Assembly (NCBI RefSeq): GCF_001428665.1
Contig: NZ_LMIJ01000011.1
Location: 185,859 to 249,858, forward strand
DNA from: Acidovorax sp. Root219
Lineage (GTDB): Bacteria; Pseudomonadota; Gammaproteobacteria; Burkholderiales; Burkholderiaceae_C
Direction of reading: 5' to 3'
Length of the DNA: 64,000 bases
The notes beneath the pieces are model-generated. The model had not been told where the DNA came from. It searched no databases and saw only the letters and a list, made by a program, of their open reading frames with translations. Shown piece after piece: positions 25,348 to 34,027 of the stretch. Each line of letters starts with the position of its first letter. Within the stretch, counting starts at the first letter, position 1. The position numbers were made by a program, and so were the translations under genes.

Positions 25348-27036
25348 TCACTCCAGCGATGGGAATGGAATGTTGGGGATCGACTGCGCCTTATCCATTA
25401 CAAGCTTTGAAATAACTGGAAAAATCTCATTTCTAAGCACATCCAATGACGGCTTGTAGAGAAGGTCGAACCGCTTGCTCCACCCCTCTTTGAGCGACCT
25501 CTCTCGCTCTGAGTGAAGATGCTTGGCTGCAGCGACTAGTTTCGCCACGTTGTGTGGATCATCTATGATTACTATCGTCCCCGGACATCCAGCGCATTGA
25601 TGAAATTTTGGGCACGGAACTCCGATATGGCTTCCTTCTGCTATACCCGCCAAAGGGTCTTTGCATTGAAATCCAAAAAGAGTTTCAGCTTTCGATTCGA
25701 AGGTCTTCAGTCCTGGATCGGATGCACTTTTTTTCAGCTTAGTTTTCTTTGCTTCTTCTAACATCCATCCTTGAAAAATGCGTATTTTTTCTTGATGATG
25801 AGCCGCCAAATCCTCTAACGGCGTATAGCCTTGAGTTACCCGCGAGCTACGATGCTGCATGCGTAATTGCGCGCTCGCAATACTGCGTCCCGCCCGATGA
25901 TGCAGCACGCCGCCGGCACGTCGAAGATCAGTCAGGCTAAAGTGTGGCAGTTGATGCTCTGCTCGAAAAGCGCTGAGGCAGTTATGCAGAGATTGCCAGC
26001 TTGGAACTGAAACGTTCATTCCGTTAGTTCGACAGATAAACAGTGAATTCCTGTACCGCAGGGGTGCCAAATGTCTCATCTCAGAGTTAGCCGCCAGCAA
26101 TCTCCGAGCTATATTCGGCGCGGCCCACTCTTTATTTTTTGGGAAATCGGGAATCTGCATGCGCCGAGACCTCTTTTTATCCCATACAAGGCGTTCGAGA
26201 TCTTCCCGAAAGGGTACACTCATGATGCAATTCATATCGGCCTGGCGAAAGGACTGTGGATTGGCAGATGCTTGTGTCAACATCGCTAGGTAGTATGGAA
26301 AGAGCTCTCTTATAGAAATATAGTACTGGCAGAATATCTCTCGAATCCCGCCAAACTCTTGAGCAACTCTTTTCAAATTATATCCACTCGGAAAGGCCTC
26401 CATCTGCTTTACGGTTGGAATTGACCCGTCACCAACCATTAGAAGATATAGAAGAAAATCTGCAAAGCGATCCGGATTTTCCGTGAGTGGCAAAAGCCTG
26501 ATCTTCTCCCTTGCAGCTTCGCCAGCTTCAATCTCCTCATAGCAGCATCTCAATATCTGTGATACCAGCACCTCGTCTGGTGCATCCTCTCGTGCGGTTA
26601 GGCTCGCCATTGCTTGGGAAGCTGCATGCCCTCGATCCAATCTTATTTTTTTATCTACTCGCTCTGGAGCGTTTCTTACCAGCCATTTGAGCATACGAAG
26701 CGCAGTGTTGTAAGCGGCTCCCGCCGTTTTTAGCGCAACCGTGGCCTCTAAATGATCTGCGTATTTTGATAAAACATCCACTGGAAATATTCTCAGATAT
26801 CCATAATTCTCGCTGATGAATTTTCCAAACCGCTTTATAAGTATCCAATTTGCATTCTGTGATTCCAGAGTGTTACCACCTTGAAGCGAAACATAGGCTC
26901 GAGCCATCACCTCAGCAACTTCAGGCGAAAACCCCGCAGCGGAGAAGTCTCGAATTAGCGCAGGATTGTGACCATCCCCCAACCAGATTTCTACCGTCGC
27001 CCCCACGCACTTATGTTTAACTGCCAAGTTCCTCAC
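25348..27036 (-). CDS. Large tyrosine recombinase-like protein (562 aa), catalytic set incomplete
   Basis: The C-terminal half keeps parts of the integrase motifs: SLTDLRRAGGVLHHRAG in the HxxR position (Asp instead of His), RMQHRSSRVTQGY with the last His and the Tyr. The first catalytic Arg region reads QASANPQSFRQADMNC, without a clear Arg at the usual place. A zinc-ribbon-like cluster (GVPCPKFHQCAGCPG) follows. It may act as a structural or accessory recombinase subunit. Its start overlaps the stop of the 389-residue recombinase by 4 bases (ATGA). Confidence 0.7.
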   Translation of the reverse strand: MRNLAVKHKCVGATVEIWLGDGHNPALIRDFSAAGFSPEVAEVMARAYVSLQGGNTLESQNANWILIKRFGKFISENYGYLRIFPVDVLSKYADHLEATVALKTAGAAYNTALRMLKWLVRNAPERVDKKIRLDRGHAASQAMASLTAREDAPDEVLVSQILRCCYEEIEAGEAAREKIRLLPLTENPDRFADFLLYLLMVGDGSIPTVKQMEAFPSGYNLKRVAQEFGGIREIFCQYYISIRELFPYYLAMLTQASANPQSFRQADMNCIMSVPFREDLERLVWDKKRSRRMQIPDFPKNKEWAAPNIARRLLAANSEMRHLAPLRYRNSLFICRTNGMNVSVPSWQSLHNCLSAFRAEHQLPHFSLTDLRRAGGVLHHRAGRSIASAQLRMQHRSSRVTQGYTPLEDLAAHHQEKIRIFQGWMLEEAKKTKLKKSASDPGLKTFESKAETLFGFQCKDPLAGIAEGSHIGVPCPKFHQCAGCPGTIVIIDDPHNVAKLVAAAKHLHSERERSLKEGWSKRFDLLYKPSLDVLRNEIFPVISKLVMDKAQSIPNIPFPSLE

Positions 27037-28202
27037 AGCGTACTCCCGTAGAGGAAAGCCAATGCCTCACGTACCTCATCCGAACTCACCTCCAGCGTTC
27101 GCAGGTAAACCTCAGTAGTCGTCACATTAGAGTGACCCAGAAGCGTTTGAACAATCTTTACGGGATTGACCTTCTTTCCCTTGCTCTCAAGAGATTCGAG
27201 ATACCCTAACGTGAGAATTGCAAACGAGTGACGCAAATGATGAAGCGTGGCAGACGAGCCAATTATGTTGGCGTATTTTCTAAACGTACGGCTTAAAGTT
27301 CCCGGACTGTAAGATCGGCCGTTCCTATTCAAAAATACGAAGTCGAAGGAGTTATCATCTTGCACGACTGGTCGGTCGACTAAACAATACCAGTGGGTTT
27401 CTTCCACCAACGCTGCAGGTGCGTAAATTGTTGCAGTTTTTCCACCTTTTCGAACAATATCAACTGGAACTGGGTCGAGCCCACTTGAAGAGATCTGCTC
27501 AGGTGACATCAAACGGCTGATTCTAAGATTTACAACCTCAAATCGACGAAGGCCTGTAGCCAATCCCCAGCGAAACATTAAGCGAAAGGGCTGTGGGGTA
27601 ATGGCGAAGAGCCGCGATATCTCTTCAAATCCAAGTGGTCTAGGAAGTGTTTCCGCCCTCGGAACTAGAATACTTTCGAGCGATCTTCTCCGGCTGCCAT
27701 TTTCACCCCTGTAGGGCATACGTTGTAGGTTTCTTGTGGTGACAAATTCACCCAATGGAGTAAATAGAAATTTTCTACTATGCATCCATCCATAAAAACT
27801 CTCTACAACTGTGACTCTCAAATTAATCGTGTTGACCGAGTAAACTTGGACTCCGCCAGGCCCAGCCTCACCAGATAAAGAATTTCTGAAGGCGGCAAGT
27901 GTTTCCTCCGTGACATCCCTAATTTCGGTAGACTTCGATTCCAGAAATCTCAACCAGCAGAGCAGACATTCCGCGTAAGTTCGCGGCGTGTCACCAGTGG
28001 TGCTGGGTCGGAGTATCGCTACAGAGGTGATGAACTGATTTGGCAAATCAAGCGGAAGTCCTGTCTCATCCAAGAGGACCGGTAAAATCTGCAAGTCGAT
28101 CGAGTGCAACAGGGCCAGGTCGTCAGGAAGTCCGGAGGCGAAAGCAACCACTTCTTCCGCATCACGGAAGGATCGAGACGGTCGGATCAGTTCGATTCGC
28201 AT
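27033..28202 (-). CDS. Tyrosine recombinase (389 aa), full catalytic set
   Basis: A complete phage-integrase-type protein with a core-binding domain (PSTTGDTPRTYAECLLCWLR) and a catalytic domain. The catalytic residues are Arg in LATGLRRFEVVNLRISR, Lys in IVRKGGKTATIY, HxxR in LHHLRHSFAILTL, His in LLGHSNVTTTEVYLR and its Tyr. It is TnpA-like in size and is first in the operon of three overlapping recombinase genes. The gene starts 42 bases from the fusion point with comM, so it is the element's edge gene. Confidence 0.85.
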   Translation of the reverse strand: MRIELIRPSRSFRDAEEVVAFASGLPDDLALLHSIDLQILPVLLDETGLPLDLPNQFITSVAILRPSTTGDTPRTYAECLLCWLRFLESKSTEIRDVTEETLAAFRNSLSGEAGPGGVQVYSVNTINLRVTVVESFYGWMHSRKFLFTPLGEFVTTRNLQRMPYRGENGSRRRSLESILVPRAETLPRPLGFEEISRLFAITPQPFRLMFRWGLATGLRRFEVVNLRISRLMSPEQISSSGLDPVPVDIVRKGGKTATIYAPAALVEETHWYCLVDRPVVQDDNSFDFVFLNRNGRSYSPGTLSRTFRKYANIIGSSATLHHLRHSFAILTLGYLESLESKGKKVNPVKIVQTLLGHSNVTTTEVYLRTLEVSSDEVREALAFLYGSTL

Positions 28203-28243
28203 GCAATGCTCCTAGTTCACTGCACCTTAGCGAGGAGACGAGC

Positions 28244-28873
28244 ATGAAAACACATACAGACAACTCACGCAACCTAATGCCCGAATTCACGAGGGCCGCG
28301 CTGGAGGCGCTGCGCGAACCCCTGGAGACCGGCCACATCACCATCTCGCGGGCGGCGCAGCGTGCGGAATTTCCGGCACGCTTCCAGATGATCGCGGCGA
28401 TGAACCCCTGCCCCTGCGGCTTTCTCGGCTCCACCCAGCGCGCCTGCCGCTGCACGCCCGACCAGGTCTCGCGCTACCAGGGCAAGCTCAGCGGCCCGCT
28501 GCTGGACCGCATCGACCTGCATGTGGAGGTGCCTGCTGTGCCCTCGGAGCAGTTGCTCAAGACACCGCCTGGCGAATCCAGCGCCGCGATCCGCGAGCGT
28601 GTGATGCAGGCCCGGGCCCGGGCGCTGGCACGCCAGGGCAAGACCAACCAGGCGCTGCAGGGCCAGGAGATCGACGAACACCTGCACCTCGACGATGCGG
28701 CCGCCAAGTTCCTCAACACGGCAGGCGCGCGCCTGGGCTGGTCGGCCCGCAGCACGCACCGCGCGCTCAAGGTGGCGCGCACCATCGCCGATCTGGCGGG
28801 TTCGCAGACCACTGCCGTGGGCCATGTGGCCGAGGCCGTCCAGTACCGCCGCGTGCTGCGCAGCCCGGCCTGA
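28244..28873 (+). pseudogene. comM: comM (YifB-type Mg-chelatase-like) C-terminal part, N-terminus replaced
   Basis: From PEFTRAALEALREPLETGHI the sequence is the C-terminal ~200 residues of ComM/YifB: FQMIAAMNPCPCGFLGS, RCTPDQVSRYQGKLSGPLLD and the C-terminal helical domain (SARSTHRALKVARTIADLAG). The N-terminal domain, Walker A and Walker B (normally ...FLDELPEF) are gone: the break falls right at PEF. In their place the adjoining DNA supplies GAGGAG (28232-28237), ATG 28244 and the residues MKTHTDNSRNLM in frame. ComM is a hexameric helicase that aids branch migration in natural transformation; this fragment lacks ATP binding and cannot work as such. The other half is not in the window. 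Confidence 0.88.
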
Positions 28874-28920
28874 GCCCCCGCCCATCGCTATAGTCTCGCC
28901 ACTTCCAGCAGCATCACTCC

Positions 28921-29388
28921 ATGGCCAGCGCTTCACTCCCAACCATCACCCCCACCGCCACCGACGTGGTCGACAACAGCTACCTGCGCACGCTGGTGGG
29001 CTACAACGCGCGCCGGGCCTCGCTGTCCATCATCGAGGTGTTCATGGAGCGCATGGCGGTCTATGGGCTCAAGGTGGTGGATTTCTCGGTGCTCTCGCTG
29101 GTGGCGCACAACCCCGGCATCACCTCGCGCCAACTGTGCGCCACGCTGGGCGTGCTGCCGCCCAACCTGGTGGGCCTGATCGCGGCGCTGGACCGGCGCG
29201 GCCTGATAGAGCGCCGCCCGCACCCGAGCGACGGGCGCGCCATGGGCCTGCACCTGACGCCCGCCGGCGAAGACCTGTGCGCCCAGGCCGAGCAGACTGC
29301 GGCCACGCTGGAGATCGACGCCACCGCGCGCCTGACCGCCACCGAGCGCAAGACGCTGATCCGGCTTCTGCAAAAAGTCTACGACTGA
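28921..29388 (+). CDS. MarR-family regulator (CouR/FerC-like by context)
   Basis: 155 residues with the MarR winged helix: DFSVLSLVAHNPGITSRQLC, ATLGVLPPNLVGLIAALDRR, GLIERRPHPSDGRAMGLHLT. It stands next to a hydroxycinnamate degradation cluster, and MarR proteins such as CouR, FerC and HcaR repress such clusters and are released by hydroxycinnamoyl-CoA thioesters. It converges on the CouO-like hydrolase gene. The palindrome at 30421-30437 is its likely binding site. The family is certain; the effector is inferred from context. Confidence 0.85.
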   Translation: MASASLPTITPTATDVVDNSYLRTLVGYNARRASLSIIEVFMERMAVYGLKVVDFSVLSLVAHNPGITSRQLCATLGVLPPNLVGLIAALDRRGLIERRPHPSDGRAMGLHLTPAGEDLCAQAEQTAATLEIDATARLTATERKTLIRLLQKVYD

Positions 29389-29412
29389 CGGGCCCGTGCC
29401 GGCCCGTCTGGA

Positions 29413-30306
29413 TCAGGTTGCCGCAGGCGTGGCCTTGGCCGCCTTGTCCAGCCCCAGCAGACGCACCGCATTGCCCTTGAGGATGCCGGGCATCACCTCG
29501 GGCTTGAAGCCGGCCTCCTGGAAGTCCTTCATCCAGCGCTCGGGCGTGATCAGCGGGTAATCGCTGCCGAACAGGATACGGTCCTTGAGCAGGGTGTTGG
29601 CGTACTGCACCAGCTGCTTGGGGAAGTATTTCGGGCTCCAGCCCGACAGGTCGATCCAGACGTTGGGCTTGTGCGTGGCGACCGAGAGCGCCTCGTCCTG
29701 CCAGGGGAAGCTCGGGTGCGCCATGACGATCTGCATGTCCGGGAAGTCGATGGCCACGTCATCCAGGTGCATGGGGTTGCTGTACTCCAGGCGCAGGCCG
29801 CCGCCGCAGCGCATGCCGCTGCCGATGCCGCTGTGGCCGGTGTGGAAGATGGCCGGCATGCCGTACTCGGCGATCACCTCGTAGATCGGCCAGGCCATCT
29901 GGTCGTAGGGGTGGTAGCCCTGCACTGTGGGGTGGAACTTGAAGCCTTTGACGCCATGCTCCTCGATCAGCCGGCGCGCCTCGCGCGCACCCATCTTGCC
30001 CTTGTGCGGGTCGATGCTGGCAAAGGCCATCATCATGTCGCTGTTGGCCTTGGCGGCCTCGGCGATCTCCTCGTTGGGGATGCGCCGGCGGCCCATCTTG
30101 GACTCGGCGTCTACGGTGAACATCACCAGCCCGATCTTCTGCTCGCGGTAGTAGGCCACCGTCTCGGCGATGGTGGGCCGCCGGCCGTTCTTGAAGTATT
30201 TGTCGGCGGCGCGGTCGTATTCCTCGCCGTAGTTGTCGAAAGGGTTCCAGCAGCTCACCTCGGCGTGCGTGTGGATGTCGATGGCAATCAGGTTCTCGTG
30301 GTCCAT
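29413..30306 (-). CDS. Amidohydrolase-2 family protein, CouO-like beta-ketoacyl-CoA hydrolase
   Basis: 297 residues with the amidohydrolase barrel: IDIHTHAEVSCW (HxH), FKFHPTVQGYHPYDQMAWP, AIFHTGHSGIG, IVMAHPSFPW and the terminal Asp in LFGSDYPLITPERW. Proteins of this type include CouO of Rhodococcus jostii, which splits 4-hydroxyphenyl-beta-ketopropionyl-CoA into hydroxybenzoate and acetyl-CoA (a hydrolytic retro-Claisen step). The neighbourhood (CoA synthase, hydratase, SDR, MarR regulator) fits that role. A decarboxylase of the ACMSD type is the main alternative. It is transcribed divergently from the crotonase gene. Confidence 0.75.
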   Translation of the reverse strand: MDHENLIAIDIHTHAEVSCWNPFDNYGEEYDRAADKYFKNGRRPTIAETVAYYREQKIGLVMFTVDAESKMGRRRIPNEEIAEAAKANSDMMMAFASIDPHKGKMGAREARRLIEEHGVKGFKFHPTVQGYHPYDQMAWPIYEVIAEYGMPAIFHTGHSGIGSGMRCGGGLRLEYSNPMHLDDVAIDFPDMQIVMAHPSFPWQDEALSVATHKPNVWIDLSGWSPKYFPKQLVQYANTLLKDRILFGSDYPLITPERWMKDFQEAGFKPEVMPGILKGNAVRLLGLDKAAKATPAAT

Positions 30307-30420
30307 ATCTGTCTCCTATGGTGGCCGGTCTTTCACGGTATCCCTGTCAGCATGCACCACGGCACGTGGCGCAGATCAAGGGTAACTACTGATGAAAAAC
30401 CGGTCTGGCTTGCTTGAATT

Positions 30421-30437
30421 GGTTATGAACTATAACC
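30421..30437. promoter_or_regulatory. MarR-type operator palindrome in the divergent promoter
   Basis: GGTTAT-gaact-ATAACC is a perfect 6-bp inverted repeat with a 5-bp spacer; TTG before and CAA after extend it imperfectly. It lies 27 bases before the crotonase start and about 115 bases from the amidohydrolase start. The length and symmetry suit a MarR dimer. Confidence 0.6.
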
Positions 30438-30463
30438 ACAATTCACCTATCAAGAAAGCCACC

Positions 30464-31246
30464 ATGACCCATCCAGACATCCATTTCGAGCTTGCCGGCG
30501 ACGAGCAGGAAGTTGCCGTGATCCGCCTGACGCGCAGCGCCAAGCGCAATGCGCTGAACGACGGCCTGATCCTGGCCCTGCGCGACCTGTTCGAGAAAAT
30601 GCCCGCCGGCGTGCGCGCTGCCGTGATCGACGGCGAAGGCCCGCACTTCTGCGCCGGGCTCGACCTGTCCGAGCTCAAGGAGCGCGATGCGGGCCAGGGC
30701 CTGTACCACTCGCGCATGTGGCACGCCGCGCTGGAGCGCGTGCAGTACGGCCCCGTGCCCGTGATTGCCGCGCTGCACGGCGCCGTGGTGGGCGGCGGGC
30801 TGGAGCTGGCGAGCGCCTGTCACATCCGCGTGGCCGATGAATCCACCTTCTACGCGCTGCCCGAGGGCTCGCGCGGCATCTTCGTGGGCGGCGGCGGCGC
30901 CGTGCGCATCCCCAAACTGATCGGCGCTGCGCGCATGGCGGACATGATGCTCACCGGCCGCGTCTACAACGCACAAGACGGCGAGAAGGTCGGCTTTGCC
31001 CAGTACCTGGTGCCCGAAGGCCAGGCCTTCGACAAGGCACTGGAGCTGGCCAAGCGCGTGGCGCAGAACGCGCCGCTGACCAACTACGCGCTGATGCACG
31101 CCCTGCCGCGCATTGCCGAGCAACCGGCCGACCAAGGCTTCTTCACCGAAGCCATGATGGCCGCGATTGCCCAGAGCGCACCCGAGGCCAAGTCGCGCCT
31201 GGCGGACTTCCTGGAAGGCCGCGCCGCCAAAGTGCGCAAAGACTGA
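30464..31246 (+). CDS. Enoyl-CoA hydratase/isomerase (hydroxycinnamoyl-CoA hydratase by context)
   Basis: 260 residues of the crotonase fold. The oxyanion hole region is FCAGLDLSELKER; both glutamates of active hydratases are present (VVGGGLELASACH and YALPEGSRGI). The expected reaction is hydration of feruloyl- or coumaroyl-CoA to the beta-hydroxy thioester, or the combined hydratase-lyase of vanillin formation; the SDR and CouO-like partner favour plain hydration. ATG 30464 is chosen because the in-frame ATG at 30425 lies inside the operator palindrome. It heads an operon with feruloyl-CoA synthase and SDR. Confidence 0.85.
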   Translation: MTHPDIHFELAGDEQEVAVIRLTRSAKRNALNDGLILALRDLFEKMPAGVRAAVIDGEGPHFCAGLDLSELKERDAGQGLYHSRMWHAALERVQYGPVPVIAALHGAVVGGGLELASACHIRVADESTFYALPEGSRGIFVGGGGAVRIPKLIGAARMADMMLTGRVYNAQDGEKVGFAQYLVPEGQAFDKALELAKRVAQNAPLTNYALMHALPRIAEQPADQGFFTEAMMAAIAQSAPEAKSRLADFLEGRAAKVRKD

Positions 31247-31279
31247 GCCCCGCATTTCCACACCGCCGGACCTCCACCC

Positions 31280-33166
31280 ATGAGCGATCTCTCCACCCCC
31301 CTGGCCCCGCCGCGCTACCGCCCGGTGCCCTTTGGCGTCACCCGCGTCAACCTGCGCGAGGGCGCACCCGGCGTGCGCTACCTGCAAGCCGACCTGCCCC
31401 TGGGCGCATACGCGCGCCGGGTCACGGACTACCTGGTGCACTGGGCGGAGGTAGAGCCCGAGCGCAGCTTTCTCGCGCGCCGGGTGCAGCATGCCGACGG
31501 CAGCACCGGCAATACCGGCGATTGGCAGCACGTGACGTATGCCCAGGCGCTGGACGCCGCGCGCAGCATCGGCCAGGCGCTGCTGGACCGGGGGCTGAAC
31601 GCCGAACGCCCGGTGGTGGTGCTCAGCGAAAACAGCCTGGAGCACGCGCTGATGGCGCTGGGCTGCATCTACGCGGGTGTGCCCTACTGCCCCGTCTCGC
31701 CCGCCTACGCCACGGTGAGCCAGGACTACGACAAGCTGCGCCACGTGCTGGACACACTGACGCCGGGCCTGGTGTTCGCGGCCGATGGCGCGCGCTTCGG
31801 CCGCGCCATCAAGGCCACCGTGGCGGCGGACGTGGAGGTCGTGCTGGCCCAGGGCGCCATCGAAGGCCGCCCGGCCACCACCTTCCAGAGCCTGCGCAAT
31901 ACCTTGGCCACGCCGGCAGTGGACGCGGCCATGCATGCCACGGGGCCGGGCACCATCGTGAAGTTCTTGTTCACCAGCGGCTCCACCAAGATGCCAAAGC
32001 CGGTGATCAACACCCAGCGCATGTGGTGCGCCAACCTGCAGCAGATCACCCTGTCGCTGCCCGTGCTGGCCGAAGCCCCGCCGATCCTGGTGGACTGGCT
32101 GCCGTGGAACCACACCTTCGGCAGCAACCACAACTTCGGGATCACGCTGCATCACGGCGGCACGCTCTACATCGACGACGGCAAGCCCACGGCAGCGCTG
32201 ATCGGCGAGACCCTGCGCAACCTGCGCGAGATCGCGCCCACGGTGTACTTCAACGTGCCCACCGGCTTCGAGATGATCGCCGAGGCGATGAAGACCGATG
32301 CCGTGCTGCGCCGCACGCTGCTGTCGCGGGTGCGCATGTTCTTCTACTCGGGCGCAGGCCTGGCCCAGCCCATCTGGGACAGCCTGCACGCCACGCAGGA
32401 AGCCGAGCTGGGCGAGCGCATCGTCATGTCCACGGGCCTGGGGATGACCGAGTCGGCCCCCTCCGCCATGTTCTGCAACAGCCCTGACGTGCGCTCGGGC
32501 CACATCGGCGCGCCCGTGCCGGGCATGACGCTCAAGCTGGTGGACGTGGACGGCAAGACCGAGGTGCGCTACCGCGGCCCCAACGTGACGCCCGGCTACT
32601 GGCGCTCGGACGCCGCCACGCGCGAGGCCTTCGACGACGAGGGCTACCTGTGCACCGGCGATGCGGTGCTGTGGATCGACGACCACGACATCCACCGCGG
32701 CCTGCGCTTCGATGGCCGCATTGCAGAGGACTTCAAACTCTCCACCGGCACCTTCGTGAGCGTGGGCCCCATGCGCGCCAAGATCGTCGTGGCCGGCGCC
32801 CCCTACATCCAGGACGCGGTGCTCACCGGCCTGAACCGCAAGGAAGTGGGCGCCCTGCTGTTTCTTTCACCCGCCTGCCGTGAGGTGAGCGGGCTGGATG
32901 CCGACGCCCCCTGGGCCGAGGTCATCGCCAGCACCGGGGTGCGCCAGCGCATCCAGGCCGTCATCGACCACCTGGCGCGCGAATCCACGGGCAGTGCCAG
33001 CCGCGTGGCGCGCGCACTGCTGATGGCAGAGCCGCCCTCGCTCGACAAGGGCGAGATCACCGACAAGGGCTCGATCAACCAACGCGCCGTGCTCAAGCAC
33101 CGGGATGCCCTGGTGCAGGCCCTGCACGACGGCAACGCCCCCGGCACCATCGTGCCCGCGGCCTGA
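31280..33166 (+). CDS. fcs: Feruloyl-CoA synthase (acyl-adenylate-forming ligase)
   Basis: 628 residues of the AMP-dependent CoA ligase family. The phosphate-binding motif reads FLFTSGSTKMPKPVINTQ, the version typical of bacterial feruloyl-CoA synthases. MSTGLGMTESAP is the A5 motif, and GYLCTGDAVLWID with LRFDGRIAEDFKLSTGTFVS cover the hinge and C-terminal lid. It activates ferulate or related hydroxycinnamates with ATP and CoA in the cytoplasm. It starts 33 bases after the crotonase stop, in the same operon. Substrate range (ferulate, coumarate, caffeate) cannot be read from sequence. Confidence 0.9.
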   Translation: MSDLSTPLAPPRYRPVPFGVTRVNLREGAPGVRYLQADLPLGAYARRVTDYLVHWAEVEPERSFLARRVQHADGSTGNTGDWQHVTYAQALDAARSIGQALLDRGLNAERPVVVLSENSLEHALMALGCIYAGVPYCPVSPAYATVSQDYDKLRHVLDTLTPGLVFAADGARFGRAIKATVAADVEVVLAQGAIEGRPATTFQSLRNTLATPAVDAAMHATGPGTIVKFLFTSGSTKMPKPVINTQRMWCANLQQITLSLPVLAEAPPILVDWLPWNHTFGSNHNFGITLHHGGTLYIDDGKPTAALIGETLRNLREIAPTVYFNVPTGFEMIAEAMKTDAVLRRTLLSRVRMFFYSGAGLAQPIWDSLHATQEAELGERIVMSTGLGMTESAPSAMFCNSPDVRSGHIGAPVPGMTLKLVDVDGKTEVRYRGPNVTPGYWRSDAATREAFDDEGYLCTGDAVLWIDDHDIHRGLRFDGRIAEDFKLSTGTFVSVGPMRAKIVVAGAPYIQDAVLTGLNRKEVGALLFLSPACREVSGLDADAPWAEVIASTGVRQRIQAVIDHLARESTGSASRVARALLMAEPPSLDKGEITDKGSINQRAVLKHRDALVQALHDGNAPGTIVPAA

Positions 33167-33190
33167 AACGCACTACCCAAGGAGCCATCC

Positions 33191-33976
33191 ATGCAGATAC
33201 AAGGACAGACCGCCCTCGTCACCGGCGCCGCATCGGGCCTGGGCGAGGCCACCGCCCGCGAGCTGGCCCGCCTGGGCGCCAAGGTCGCGGTGCTCGACGT
33301 GAACACCGCCCTGGCCACCCAGGTGGCCGAGAGCATCAACGCACAGCATGGCGCCGGAACGGCCGTGGCCTGCACCTGCGACATCACCCAGACCGAGAGC
33401 GTGGCCGCCGCACTGGCCCAGGCCGAGGCGGCCCTGGGCCCGGCGCGCATCCTGATGAACGTGGCCGGCATCGGCAGCGCCAAGCGCGTGGTACAGCGCG
33501 ACGGCAGCGCGGCGCCGCTGGAAGACTTTGCGCGCGTGGTGGGCATCAACCTCATCGGCAGCTACAACATCAGCCGGCTGTTCGCAGCCGCCTGCGCCAA
33601 GCTGGCGCCGCTCGACAACGGCGAGCGGGGCGTGATGATGTTCACCGCTTCGGTGGCCGCCTTCGACGGCCAGGTGGGCCAGCAGGCCTACAGCGCCTCC
33701 AAGGGCGGCCTGGTGGGCATGACGCTGCCCATGGCGCGCGACCTGGCGCAGCACGGCATCCGCGTGTGTACCGTGGCGCCGGGCCTGTTCGCCACGCCGC
33801 TCATGAAGGAGCTGCCCGAGGCCGTGCAGCAGTCGCTGGCGGCGAGCATCCCCTTCCCCCCGCGCCTGGGCAAGCCCGAGGAGTTCGCCGAGCTGGCGGC
33901 CCACATCGTGACCAACGGACACCTCAACGGCGAAGTCATCCGCCTCGACGGTGCCCTGCGCATGGCACCCAGATAG
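33191..33976 (+). CDS. SDR-family dehydrogenase (3-hydroxyacyl-CoA dehydrogenase-like)
   Basis: 261 residues. The NAD-binding TGxxxGxG loop is LVTGAASGLGEATARELARL, with an acidic residue after strand 2 (VAVLDVNTA), indicating NAD preference. The active site is TASVAAFDGQVGQQAYSASK (Ser, Tyr-x3-Lys). It resembles type 10 17-beta-hydroxysteroid/3-hydroxyacyl-CoA dehydrogenases. In this operon it would oxidise the beta-hydroxyphenylpropionyl-CoA made by the hydratase to the beta-keto thioester, the substrate of the CouO-like hydrolase. It starts 24 bases after fcs with a good ribosome binding site. Confidence 0.88.
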   Translation: MQIQGQTALVTGAASGLGEATARELARLGAKVAVLDVNTALATQVAESINAQHGAGTAVACTCDITQTESVAAALAQAEAALGPARILMNVAGIGSAKRVVQRDGSAAPLEDFARVVGINLIGSYNISRLFAAACAKLAPLDNGERGVMMFTASVAAFDGQVGQQAYSASKGGLVGMTLPMARDLAQHGIRVCTVAPGLFATPLMKELPEAVQQSLAASIPFPPRLGKPEEFAELAAHIVTNGHLNGEVIRLDGALRMAPR

Positions 33977-34027
33977 CGCCCCCGTTCCCTGCCCCGTCAA
34001 CACACCATACCTATACCGGAGACAACC

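Noticed and set aside
23208..28202. Classification as a canonical RIT (recombinase-in-trio) element
   Set aside because: RIT elements have three recombinases of about 300-400 residues; here two are 560-590 residues with cysteine clusters, and a TnpC-like gene follows, so a Tn554-like relation is more apt.
30443..32695. A 750-codon minus-strand frame across the crotonase and feruloyl-CoA synthase genes
   Set aside because: It spans two well-supported genes on the opposite strand and has shadow-like composition (H, Q, G, R); no domain is visible.
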